Assembly: GCA_963716925.1 (NCBI GenBank)
Contig: CAVQUX010000006.1
Span: 124,001 to 188,000, forward strand
Origin: DAISKN01 sp963716925
Lineage (GTDB): Bacteria > Acidobacteriota > Vicinamibacteria > Marinacidobacterales > SMYC01
Direction of reading: 5' to 3'
DNA length: 64,000 bases
Under the pieces are notes generated by a model. The model was not told the origin of the DNA and did no database searches. It worked only from the letters and a program-made list of their open reading frames with translations. Positions 24,228 through 32,439 of the stretch are shown in pieces (position 1 is the stretch's first letter; each line of letters begins with the position of its first letter). Both the position numbers and the translations under genes were made by a program.

Positions 24228-26575
24228 CGCGAGATGCCGTATCGGCTGCCGCGGATCGCGCTTCCCAGCAGCCGTTCGTCGGGATGCATCGTCGCCGATG
24301 CGATGGCGGCCTGTCCGAGAGCGAGACCGCCGTCATTCGCGGGGACTTCGCTCGGAGCGAGAACTTGAAGCCCTTCGGCTTCGAGACGTGAGGTCACCCG
24401 CGAGAGCAGAATACGGTTCTGGAACGAGCCGCCGCCGAGGGCCACCCTGGAGAGCCCGGACGCCTTCGCAATCGCCGCGGCGGACTCCGAGAGCGCCTCC
24501 ACGAGACCCAGGTGGAACCGCGCGGCGATCGACGAGACCTCACGACCTTGCCGAATGCCCTCGACGACGTCCCGAACGACGTCGTCGACGCCCCGCGGAG
24601 ACTCCGGCGCGAGTGCGTCTTCGCTTCTTTCCGCGAGCGCCTCGAGCTCCATCGCCGCCTGCCCCTCGAAGCTCGTCTCCAGGCGAAGCCCGACGAGCGC
24701 GGCAACGGCGTCGAAGAGCCGGCCGCAGGAGGAAGTGAGGGGCCAGCCGAAGCCCGACTCGATCGCGCTCACGAGGCGGCGCATCCGATCCCGGGAGACG
24801 GCGTCGAAAAACGGGAGGTCGAGGTCGAAGAGCTCCCGCCCGTAGAGCCGGTAGAGCCAGGCGACCGCCATCCGCCAGGGCTCGCGGGCCGCTCGGTCTC
24901 CTCCCGGAAGGACGACCTGGGGGAGATGCCACCTTCGCTCGAATCCTCTCAAAGACGCCACGAGGATCTCCCCGCCCCAAACCGTGCCATCCCCTCCGAA
25001 TCCGGTGCCGTCGATGGCAATCCCGACGACCCTCTCGTCGAGGCCGTGCTCGGCGAGAACCGAGGCGATGTGTGCATGATGGTGCTGAACTCCGATCGCA
25101 GGCAGGCCGGACTCCTCGAGCGCCCACCGCGTCGACAGATACTCGGGATGGAGGTCGTGGGCGACGACGACGGGAGCGATCTCGAGCGTCTTCGAGAGAT
25201 GGGAGATGGATTCTCGGAAGCCTTCGAAGGCCCGGAGGTTGTCGAGATCGCCCACGTGAGGGGAGAGGAACGCCTCACGGCCGCGGGTGAGGCAGATGGT
25301 GTTCTTGAACTGTCCCCCCACGGCGAGAATCGGCGGCGCTTCCTCTCCCAGGCGAATGGGACGCGGAGCGTAGCCGCGAGCCCTTCGCAGGAGCCGGGTC
25401 CGTCCCGCGGCCACGCGCGCCACCGAGTCGTCGGCGCGGCGGTGGATTCCGCGATCGTGCACGAGGAAGACGTCGGCGACTCCCGCGAGCCTCTCGACGG
25501 CTTCCTCCTCGTCGAGAACGATGGGCTCCTCGCTCCGGTTTCCGCTGGTGGCGACGACGGCATAGAGCGAAGAGTCGAGAATCAGCGCGTGGAGAGGGGT
25601 GTAAGGAAGCATCACCCCGTAGCTCGACTGGCCGGGAGCGACCGAGGGAGCGATCCGGGAGTCTGCTGCGCGCTCCAGGAGAACGATGGGACGCTCGGGA
25701 CTCTCGAGGAGCGCTGCCTCTTCGGGGCGAACGCGGCAGAACTCGCGCACCCTCGCGAGAGAACCGGCGAGAAGCGCGAGCGGCTTCTCCTCGCGGTGCT
25801 TGCGCTCCCGGAGACGAACGACCGCGGCCTCCGAAGTCGCGTCGACCATTAGGTGGAATCCTCCGAGTCCCTTCACCGCGACGATACGGCCGTCCTCGAG
25901 GAGCCGAATGGTCTCGCGGATCGGATCGCGGCCGAGAATCTCTCCTCCCTTCCCGTCGAGAAGACGGCACCTCGGACCGCAGCGGGGGCAAGCGTTCGGC
26001 TCCGCGTGGAAGCGCCGGTTCTCCGGGTCCTCGTACTCGCGGCGGCATTCGGAGCAGAGCGGGAACGGGGCCATGGTCGTGAGCGACCGGTCGTAGGGGA
26101 GCCCGCGGATCAGCGTATAGCGGGGGCCGCAGTCGGTGCAGTTGATGAACGGGTACCGATAGCGGCGGTCTCCGGGGTCGAAAAGCTCGGAGAGGCAGGA
26201 GCGGCAGACCGTCACATCGGGCGGAATCAAGGTGGTTGCGCTTCGGCCCTCCTCGCTCTCCTCGATGCGGAAGCCCGCGGTGCACGGAACGAGGGCGCTC
26301 TCGACGCTGAGCTCGGTGATCCGGGCAAGGGGCGGGTGTCGTCTGGGGAGATCCTCCACGAAGCCGTCGAGGGCGGCGCGCTCGCCTCGAACGCGGATGA
26401 GCACCCCCTCGGGCGTGTTGGCGACGGAGCCTTCGAGGCGATGCTCTCTCGCGAGCCGGTAGATGTAGGGACGGAATCCGACCCCCTGGACGACTCCCCG
26501 TACGCGGACGATCAGGCCGGCTGCGCCGTCAAAGGCGCGGTCAGCGCGAGCTGTCTCGCGAGCCACCCTGTCCAT
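24224..26575 (-). CDS. hypF: carbamoyltransferase HypF
   Basis: 783 residues. HypF converts carbamoyl phosphate and ATP to a thiocarbamate on HypE, the source of the cyanide ligands of the [NiFe] site. Domains in order: acylphosphatase (about 20-110, VRGVVQGVGFRPYIYRLA), two zinc fingers (CRSC..CTDCG and CSEC..CPRCG, about 120-200), YrdC-like (about 215-395) and Kae1-like C-terminal (HHHAH, GGGSFQN, NDGGLALGQ). Length and domains are complete. The annotated ATG overlaps the end of hypB by about 64 nt; a shorter start near the acylphosphatase domain is possible. The 3' end is duplicated at 20015-20100. Confidence 0.95.
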   Translation of the reverse strand: MDRVARETARADRAFDGAAGLIVRVRGVVQGVGFRPYIYRLAREHRLEGSVANTPEGVLIRVRGERAALDGFVEDLPRRHPPLARITELSVESALVPCTAGFRIEESEEGRSATTLIPPDVTVCRSCLSELFDPGDRRYRYPFINCTDCGPRYTLIRGLPYDRSLTTMAPFPLCSECRREYEDPENRRFHAEPNACPRCGPRCRLLDGKGGEILGRDPIRETIRLLEDGRIVAVKGLGGFHLMVDATSEAAVVRLRERKHREEKPLALLAGSLARVREFCRVRPEEAALLESPERPIVLLERAADSRIAPSVAPGQSSYGVMLPYTPLHALILDSSLYAVVATSGNRSEEPIVLDEEEAVERLAGVADVFLVHDRGIHRRADDSVARVAAGRTRLLRRARGYAPRPIRLGEEAPPILAVGGQFKNTICLTRGREAFLSPHVGDLDNLRAFEGFRESISHLSKTLEIAPVVVAHDLHPEYLSTRWALEESGLPAIGVQHHHAHIASVLAEHGLDERVVGIAIDGTGFGGDGTVWGGEILVASLRGFERRWHLPQVVLPGGDRAAREPWRMAVAWLYRLYGRELFDLDLPFFDAVSRDRMRRLVSAIESGFGWPLTSSCGRLFDAVAALVGLRLETSFEGQAAMELEALAERSEDALAPESPRGVDDVVRDVVEGIRQGREVSSIAARFHLGLVEALSESAAAIAKASGLSRVALGGGSFQNRILLSRVTSRLEAEGLQVLAPSEVPANDGGLALGQAAIASATMHPDERLLGSAIRGSRYGISR

Positions 26576-27192
26576 CCCTCGAGCCCTTCCCCGGTACTGC
26601 AGGAGAGGCGGACCACCTCGATATGGGGTGCTACCGCTCTCGCGTTGGCCTCGGCGCGGTCGGCGTCGAAGTCACTCGACCCCAGCAGATCGATCTTGCT
26701 GATGACCATGAGATCGGCTCGCTGGAACAGGCCCGGATACTTCAGCGGCTTGTCGTCTCCCTCGGGAACGGAGAGGATGGCCACTTTCGCCGCCTCACCG
26801 AGATCGTAGGCGGCGGGGCAGATCAGGTTCCCGACGTTCTCGATGAGCAGGAGCTCGATGTCCCAGAGCTCGTCGAGAGCGACGCAATCCAGAACTCTCT
26901 GAGCGTTCAGATGACACTCGCTTCCGGTCGTGATCTGAACAGCCGGGATTCCCGACCGCTCGATGCGGTCGGCGTCGTGACGCGTCGCCTGATCCCCGGT
27001 GAGAGCCGCGACCGCGACCCGGCCATGACACCAGGCTGCCGTGCTCTCGACCAGAGAGGTCTTTCCCGAGCCCGGGCTCCCGAGGAGGTTCACCGCCACG
27101 ATTCCCCGCGCGGTCAGATGGCGCCGGACCTCGGCGGCGATGCGATCGTTCTTCGACAGCACTTTGTTCTCGAAAGTAATTTTCATTATCAT
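26512..27192 (-). CDS. hypB: hydrogenase nickel-insertion GTPase HypB
   Basis: 226 residues. HypB is a SIMIBI-class GTPase that delivers nickel with HypA. P-loop GSPGSGKTSL (about 42-51), ENVGNLICP and EGDDKPLKYP are family hallmarks. There is no N-terminal His-rich nickel store, so it is the short form. ATG 27192 overlaps the hypA stop (ATGA) and sits behind GAGGTGG. A longer open frame 5' belongs to another frame of hypA. Confidence 0.94.
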   Translation of the reverse strand: MIMKITFENKVLSKNDRIAAEVRRHLTARGIVAVNLLGSPGSGKTSLVESTAAWCHGRVAVAALTGDQATRHDADRIERSGIPAVQITTGSECHLNAQRVLDCVALDELWDIELLLIENVGNLICPAAYDLGEAAKVAILSVPEGDDKPLKYPGLFQRADLMVISKIDLLGSSDFDADRAEANARAVAPHIEVVRLSCSTGEGLEGWTGWLARQLALTAPLTAQPA

Positions 27193-27530
27193 TCCACCTC
27201 GATACTTCGGATCTTGAGCGAGCTCTCCCGCGCGAGACGCGGGAGCGGAGCGCCGCAGCTGGCGCAGGAGAAGGGAGAGTCGCGAAGCGCCAGCCGCGAG
27301 CCGCAGGTTCGGCACTCGTACGTGGGGGCGATTTCCACGAGATCGAGAGCGACCCCGGCGAGCGGCGTCTCGGCGATGAGGGCGCCGAAGCCGAACCGCA
27401 GCGCCTCGGGATTCAGGCAGGAAAGCGGGTCGAGCTCGAGCTCGATCGATCGAAGGACCCGCGGCGCGTGCGTCCGCGACTGCTCTTCCGCCCACTCGAA
27501 GAGGGCCGCCGCTACCGAGAGCTCGTGCAT
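27189..27530 (-). CDS. hypA: hydrogenase nickel metallochaperone HypA
   Basis: 113 residues. It begins MHELSVA, with the His2/Glu3 nickel-binding pair, and has a C-terminal zinc site of two CxxC motifs (CRTCG about 72, CASCG about 90). It works with HypB in nickel insertion. Start ATG 27530 lies 19 nt inside the end of the protease gene. Standard length for the family. Confidence 0.94.
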   Translation of the reverse strand: MHELSVAAALFEWAEEQSRTHAPRVLRSIELELDPLSCLNPEALRFGFGALIAETPLAGVALDLVEIAPTYECRTCGSRLALRDSPFSCASCGAPLPRLARESSLKIRSIEVE

Positions 27531-27991
27531 TCGAGCTCCTCCCATTCCCGGAGCTGACAGAGCGCCGCCGAGACCAGCGTTCCCATCGCGTTCTCGACGG
27601 GAGCGCTCAGCCCCACGCCCAGACCGAGCGATTCCGGCTCTATCCCCAGCACGACGACTTCCTTCGGCCCACCGGAGAGCCGGCTCGCGGCAAGGATGTC
27701 GTCCAGCCCGATCTGATGGGCCGAGATCTTTCCGAACGCCTCTCGACCCAGCTCGGCTCCATCGAACCTCAGGACGGTTCCCGGCGGTCGTCCGGCGGAG
27801 ACGGCGTCGAGAACGAGAACTCGATCCGCGGATCGCAGCCGGGGGACGAGGCTCAAGCCCGCCGTGCCCCCGTCGACGAGCTCGACCGACGGCGGCAAGT
27901 CGGCGGCGGAACCGAGCGCCTGGAGGGCAACGAGTCCCACCCCTTCGTCCCCGAGCAGAGGATTTCCGAGGCCGAGCACCAGACTCGTCAC
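27512..27991 (-). CDS. hupD: [NiFe]-hydrogenase maturation protease (HupD/HyaD family)
   Basis: 159 residues from GTG 27991, which overlaps the cytochrome c stop (GTGA). It contains the family signature GLGNPLLGDEGVG, with the nickel-sensing Glu/Asp, and the middle DAVSAG and SAHQIGL segments with further nickel ligands. It removes the C-terminal peptide of the large subunit after nickel insertion; the large subunit in this operon retains such a tail after DPCMACAAH. Confidence 0.92.
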   Translation of the reverse strand: MTSLVLGLGNPLLGDEGVGLVALQALGSAADLPPSVELVDGGTAGLSLVPRLRSADRVLVLDAVSAGRPPGTVLRFDGAELGREAFGKISAHQIGLDDILAASRLSGGPKEVVVLGIEPESLGLGVGLSAPVENAMGTLVSAALCQLREWEELECTSSR

Positions 27992-28386
27992 CGACGTCCC
28001 TCCGCGAGCGCGTTCAGATACGCTACCAGTTGCCAGATCTGCTCGTCGCTCAGGTGCTCTCCGAACGCGGGCATCGCGGAGCGCTCCCGGGCGAGAGGCC
28101 CCTCCCTTCCCCCTCGCTGGATGCGCAGGAACCAGTAGCCGGGAACCGCCCGCGGGCCCCTCAGGTTCCGTAGATCGGCGGGCGACGGATTCAGGCTTCT
28201 CGCCTGAGGTCCGTCCCCGTGCCCCGAGAGACCATGGCAGAGGCTGCAGTTCCGGCGATACAGATCCTCCCCGGCGCGCACCGCCTCCTCGGACGTCAAG
28301 ACGTCCTCGGGCGGGGCCGGGACCGACTCTCCGGAGCACCCCGCAGCAAGGGCGACGAGTGCGGCGGCCGCGAGGGTCCGTCCCAT
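27988..28386 (-). CDS. monohaem cytochrome c lipoprotein
   Basis: 132 residues. The signal ends in a lipobox (LVALAAGCSG), so the protein should be lipid-anchored on the periplasmic side. It has one haem-binding CSLCH (about 47) and a probable axial Met in MPAFGEHL (about 103), as in class I cytochromes. It lies between the hydrogenase cytochrome b and the maturation protease and overlaps the latter, so it probably takes electrons from the hydrogenase/cytochrome b unit (inference). A cytochrome c gene here is not part of the classic hup/hya operons. Confidence 0.9.
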   Translation of the reverse strand: MGRTLAAAALVALAAGCSGESVPAPPEDVLTSEEAVRAGEDLYRRNCSLCHGLSGHGDGPQARSLNPSPADLRNLRGPRAVPGYWFLRIQRGGREGPLARERSAMPAFGEHLSDEQIWQLVAYLNALAEGRR

Positions 28387-28393
28387 GGGGAGC

Positions 28394-29071
28394 TCACCGC
28401 TCCGCCCTCTTGGGCAGGGACTTGTAACCCGAGAAGATGCCGCCCATGAGACCTCCGCGCGTCTCCCGGTCCACGAGAACCGCGCTCGCCATGTGGTGGA
28501 CCACGAAGCCCAGGAGAAACCACATGCCCATGTGGTGCATGAGCCTCAAGGTGGGAGCGCTTACGAAGACCAGAGGCCAGGTGAGCAACGACTGCCAACC
28601 TGCGGAGAACGCCATTCCGTGAAGCGCGAGCCCCGAGACCACCATGAAGAGGAGGAGCAGATATACCCCGAGATAGAAGAGCGCCGCGAGGCGGTTGTGT
28701 CCGTAACCCTCGTACGGGGAGCGCGCGCGGACGAAGGTGTAGAAAAGAAAGACGTCCTTCATGTCGCGCCAGTGCTCTTTTCGATGAGGAATGAACTCCG
28801 TCCAGCGGACGTGCTCGTTGCCGAAGAAGAAGAGATAGACGCGGAGCAGAAGGGCAGCGAGCAGGACCCACCCCGAAACCGTGTGGATATAACGAATCCA
28901 TCCCATCTGGAACGTCCCGTCGGGTCCCGCGGGCATGTTTCCCGAGCCGATCCAGTAGCCGGTGACGGAGAGGACGGCCACGGCGAAGAACACAGTCCAG
29001 TGGACGAGTCGAAGCGAGAGTTGGAAAACGTACCGCGTCTCGCTGACCCATTCCCTGGCGATTGCGCTCAT
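28394..29071 (-). CDS. hupC: hydrogenase cytochrome b subunit (HupC/HyaC family)
   Basis: 225 residues with about four to five transmembrane helices. Probable haem b His residues lie in RLVHW, RYIHTVSGW, LALHGM and LMHHMGMW. It anchors the hydrogenase to the membrane and passes electrons to the quinone pool. ATG 29071 overlaps the large-subunit stop (ATGA). The short region to the cytochrome c gene (7 bp) supports co-transcription. Confidence 0.93.
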   Translation of the reverse strand: MSAIAREWVSETRYVFQLSLRLVHWTVFFAVAVLSVTGYWIGSGNMPAGPDGTFQMGWIRYIHTVSGWVLLAALLLRVYLFFFGNEHVRWTEFIPHRKEHWRDMKDVFLFYTFVRARSPYEGYGHNRLAALFYLGVYLLLLFMVVSGLALHGMAFSAGWQSLLTWPLVFVSAPTLRLMHHMGMWFLLGFVVHHMASAVLVDRETRGGLMGGIFSGYKSLPKRAER

Positions 29072-30778
29072 AGCACCTTCACCTCGGCGATCTTCCGGCC
29101 GCGCGCGTCGACGACGTGGGCGGCGCAAGCCATACAGGGGTCGAAGGAGTGGACCGTGCGCAGGATCTCGAGGGGCTTCTCCGGATCCGCAATGGGAGTC
29201 CCCACCAGCGCTTCCTCGTAGGGACCCCTCTGGCCCTTCGCGTCCCGCGGACCGCCGTTCCAGGTGCTCGGTACCACCGCCTGGTATCCCGCGATCTTGC
29301 CCTTCTCGATGCGCACCCAGTGGCCGAGGGCCCCCCGCGGGGCCTCATGGAAGCCCCAGCCCTCGGCCTCGTCGGGCCAGCTCGTGGGATCCCACTTCTC
29401 GTCGTTGTGGATCTGGAGATCGCCGCTCGACATATTGGAGGTGAGCTTGTCGAGCCAGCCCAGGAGCTGCTCGGCGATGACCAGGGTCTCGATGCCGCGC
29501 GCGGCGGTGCGTCCGAGGGTCGAGAACAGCGCTTCGGGGCCGACCTTCAGACGCTCGAGCACCAATCCCACGAGCGCCCGCACCCGCTCGTGTCCGCGGG
29601 AGTAGGCGACGAGCATCCGCGCGAGAGGCCCGACCTCCATCGGTCGGTCGTCGTAGCGCGGCGACTTCAGCCAGGAGTACTTCCCTTCCGTGTCGAGAAA
29701 CTCGTAGGGAGGCGCGGGCCCGGTGTAACGAGGCTTGGTTTCCCCCTGGAAGGGATGGAGCCCCACGTCGTCTCCTCCCGCGTACTCGTAATACGAGTGA
29801 GCCACGTACTCCCGGATCTGCTGCATGTCGAGAGGCTGGGGAGATGCCGAGGTCCTTTCCGAAGATCACCCCCCGGGGAAGGAACAGCTGCTCGGGGTCG
29901 AGCCGCGCCGTCGTGGGAAAGTCGCCGTACGACATGTAGTTTCCGACGCCGCTCCCGAGGCTCGCCCACTCCGGGTAGAAGCTCGCGATGGCGAGGAGAT
30001 CGGGAATGTAGACCTGCTCCACGAACGTCTTCGCCTTCTCGAACATGCTTCGAAGCTGGGAGATGGAATGCATGTTGACCGCTTGCTGGCTGTTGGGATC
30101 GACCGGGACCGCCATGCCCCCGACGAGATAGGTCTGGAGGTGCGGGTTCTTTCCGCCGAGAATGGCGTGCCCCCGGATGACGTCCCTCTGCCACTCGAGG
30201 GCCTCGAGGTAGTGGGCGACCGCCATCAGGTTGGCCTCGGGAGGAAGCCGATAGGCGGAGTGGCCCCAGTAGGCGTTGTCGAAGGGGCCGAGCTGGCCCG
30301 CCTCCACGAAGGCCCGCACCCGATCCTGCACCCCTTTGAAGTAGGTCGGGCTCGAGAGCGGCCACTCCGAGATCGACTGCGCCAGGGTGGCGGTCTTCGC
30401 CGTATCGGCGGAGAGCGACGAGACGATGTCCACCCAGTCGAGGGCGTGCAGGTGGTAGAAGTGGACCACGTGGTCCTGCACCTGCTGGAGTCCCCCGATC
30501 ATGGAGCGGATGAGCTCGGCGTTCTCCGGCACCTGGATCCCGAGGGCGTCCTCGACGGCGCGCACCGAGGTGATGGCGTGCACCGTGGTGCAGACGCCGC
30601 AGATCCTCTGAGTGAAGACCCAGGCGTCCCGCGGGTCGCGGCCCTTGAGGATGATCTCGATTCCCCGGAACATGGTGCAGGACGACCAGGCGTTCTGAAC
30701 CCGGCCGGCATCGACCTCGGCCTCGATCCGGAGATGGCCTTCGATTCGGGTGATCGGGTCGACGACGATTCTAGCCAT
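29068..30778 (-). CDS. hupL: group 1 [NiFe]-hydrogenase large subunit, one frameshift
   Basis: About 569 residues when read through one frame change. Both nickel motifs are intact: RICGVCTTVHA (about 60) and the C-terminal DPCMACAAH, followed by a 14-residue tail for the maturation protease. The N-terminal frame runs from ATG 30778 to about 29838, and the rest is in the next frame. The break lies at a run of four G (29838-29841, CCCC on the coding strand); three would restore an unbroken protein. Since all catalytic residues and neighbours are intact I call it a functional gene with a likely sequencing insertion. It starts 11 nt after the small-subunit stop. Confidence 0.9.
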
Positions 30779-30789
30779 GGCGGTCCCCC

Positions 30790-31911
30790 TCAGGACTTCT
30801 TCTTCGGTTCCTCGGACGCCTCTCTCCTGTCGGCGCGGTGCCTCTGGATGGACTTCACGATCCCGTGGGCGGTGAAGGCCGCGGCGGTGCCGGCGACGAG
30901 TCCAACTCCGATCGCGTCCGCGCTCACGTCGACGCCGAAGCCATCGACCTTGGGAAGCCTCTCGTAGAAGGGCGTCATCGTGTCCCAGAAGTAGGGCTCG
31001 GCGCAGCCGACGCAGGGATGGCCGGCGCCGATGGGCCAGTTCATCCCCTCGTTCCAGCGGACGGTGGGGCAGTTCTGATGCGTGACCGGCCCCTTGCAGC
31101 CGAGCTTGTAGAGGCAGTAGCCCTGCCGGTGTCCGTCGTCCCCGAATCGTTCGGCGTACTGCCCGGCGTCGAAGTGACCGCGGCGCTCGCAGGCGTCGTG
31201 GATGCGCTTTCCGTAGGCGAAGAGCGGCCTGCCGAGGTGGTCCAGTGCGGGGAACGCGTCGAAGGTCAGGTAGTGCACGAGAAACGCGGTGATGTTCGCC
31301 GCGTTGAACGGACAGGCGGAGAGATTGATGACGGTCGCGCCCGGCACTGCGGCGGAGACACTCACCGCGCCGGTGGGATTCGGCGCCGCCGCCGGGATCC
31401 CGCCGAAGCAGGCGCAAGTCCCCGCCGCCACCGTCGCGAGGGCGTTTCCGCAGACCTCGCGCGCTATGTCGAGCGCCGTCCGTCCGCCGATGGTGCAGTA
31501 GACTCCGCCGTCGGCGGTCGGAATCGAGCCCTCCACCACCGCGATGTACTGCCCCTTGGACTCCTGGACGGTCTTCCGGAGCACTTCCTCGGCGAGATGG
31601 CCCGCCGCCGCCATCAGCGTCTCGTGGTAGTTGAGCGAGATGGCGTCGAGGATGATCTCGTCGACCGAGGGCTTCGCCGCGCGGAGAAACGACTCGGTGT
31701 TCCCGGCGCAATCCTGGAACTCGAGCCAGACGAGTGGGAGCTTTCGCTTCTTCTGGAGCGCTTCCGCGATCCGCGGCACGAACGCGGCGTCGAGGCCGAG
31801 CATTCCCGCCACCGCACCCACGAACTGCATGAAGTCGCGGCGCGACAAGCCTTTTCTCTCGAGGGCCTGGTAGAAGGTCTCTTCTACTTCAGGAGTGCGC
31901 GGGTGGCCCAT
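30790..31911 (-). CDS. hupS: [NiFe]-hydrogenase small subunit, Tat-exported, with Asn at a proximal-cluster Cys position
   Basis: 373 residues. A Tat signal (LSRRDFMQFVGAVAG) and a C-terminal hydrophobic anchor place it at the outer face of the cytoplasmic membrane. Cluster residues: QDCAGNTESF, where group 1 enzymes normally have CxGC or CxCC; GTCACFGG; LSACPFNAANI; and medial/distal ligands in DACERR, GYCLYKLGCKG, QNCPTVRWNEG and HPCVGC. The fourth proximal ligand is therefore Asn (codon AAC, 31699-31701). The related actinobacterial-type enzymes use 3Cys-1Asp at the proximal cluster. First gene of the operon, 20 nt downstream of a predicted sigma-54 start, with GGAGG before the ATG. Confidence 0.94.
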   Translation of the reverse strand: MGHPRTPEVEETFYQALERKGLSRRDFMQFVGAVAGMLGLDAAFVPRIAEALQKKRKLPLVWLEFQDCAGNTESFLRAAKPSVDEIILDAISLNYHETLMAAAGHLAEEVLRKTVQESKGQYIAVVEGSIPTADGGVYCTIGGRTALDIAREVCGNALATVAAGTCACFGGIPAAAPNPTGAVSVSAAVPGATVINLSACPFNAANITAFLVHYLTFDAFPALDHLGRPLFAYGKRIHDACERRGHFDAGQYAERFGDDGHRQGYCLYKLGCKGPVTHQNCPTVRWNEGMNWPIGAGHPCVGCAEPYFWDTMTPFYERLPKVDGFGVDVSADAIGVGLVAGTAAAFTAHGIVKSIQRHRADRREASEEPKKKS

Positions 31912-31942
31912 GGCTCACCTCCGTCAATAATGAATACAACCG

Positions 31943-31959
31943 AGCAAGCGGCGTGCCAA
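31943..31959 (-). promoter_or_regulatory. sigma-54 (-24/-12) promoter of the hydrogenase structural operon
   Basis: Minus-strand TTGGCACGCCGCTTGCT (31959 to 31943) matches the sigma-54 consensus TGGCACG-N4-TTGC[A/T] exactly. The predicted start near 31932 gives a leader of about 20 nt with a GGAGG site before the small-subunit ATG. A 7-bp-arm dyad (GGCGCTG-GCG-CAGCGCC, 31969-31985) lies just upstream. Confidence 0.85.
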
Positions 31960-32071
31960 AGCGTCGATGGCGCTGGCGCAGCGCCGGCAACGACTTGCGG
32001 CGGACCGTCCCGCACCACTGCGGTCAATGCCTCAAACGTGAGGGTTTCGACGCAGCGCGACCTTTCAGCCA

Positions 32072-32091
32072 TGCCGGAAAGTGCCGGAAAG
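32072..32091. repeat. tandem 10-bp repeat between the divergent hydrogenase promoters
   Basis: TGCCGGAAAG occurs twice in direct tandem (32072-32081 and 32082-32091). Nearby dyads are TGCGG-N9-CCGCA (31996-32014) and CCTCA-N4-TGAGG (32030-32043). Any of them could be enhancer-binding-protein sites for the sigma-54 promoters; which one is not determinable here. Confidence 0.4.
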
Positions 32092-32117
32092 TCACCCTTC
32101 TGCGGCACATCGCCCTT

Positions 32118-32132
32118 TGGCACGTTCCTTGT
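32118..32132 (+). promoter_or_regulatory. candidate sigma-54 promoter of the hypCDE-hypX operon
   Basis: TGGCACG-TTCC-TTGT matches the -24/-12 consensus except for T in place of C at the -12 GC. The predicted start (about 32144) is only about 2 nt before the hypC ATG, so the mRNA would be essentially leaderless, or this site is not the used one. Confidence 0.5.
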
Positions 32133-32145
32133 AAAGCAACGAGGC

Positions 32146-32439
32146 ATGTGTCTGGGCGTTCCCGGGAGGATCGTCGAGCTGAACGGCCTCGTCGCCACCG
32201 TGGACTTCTTCGGAGTCCGTAGAACCGTCCGCCTCGATGTCGTCGACGAGCCCGTCTCCCCCGGCGACTACATCCTCAACCACGTGGGATTCGCCATACG
32301 GCGCATCCCCGAAGCGGAAATCGGCGAGACCCTTCTGCTCTACGAGCAGCTCCTGCGGGAAGCGGAGAACGACATCATGGCCGCCGATGTGAGGGGTGAG
32401 ATCGAGGCCGGACGTGGAGACCCCGGAGACGTTCCATGA
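32146..32439 (+). CDS. hypC: hydrogenase assembly chaperone HypC
   Basis: 97 residues beginning MCLGVPGRIVEL, with the essential Cys2 that carries the Fe(CN)2CO unit; this fixes the start. The C-terminal part is longer than in many HypC proteins (about 75-90 residues). It works with HypD, whose gene overlaps by 4 nt. First gene of the plus-strand maturation operon. Confidence 0.94.
   Translation: MCLGVPGRIVELNGLVATVDFFGVRRTVRLDVVDEPVSPGDYILNHVGFAIRRIPEAEIGETLLLYEQLLREAENDIMAADVRGEIEAGRGDPGDVP

Noticed and set aside
23457..24738. Plus-strand Arg-rich frames opposite hypF and the small lipoprotein
   Set aside because: Low-complexity translations without motifs; they are antisense shadows of minus-strand genes.
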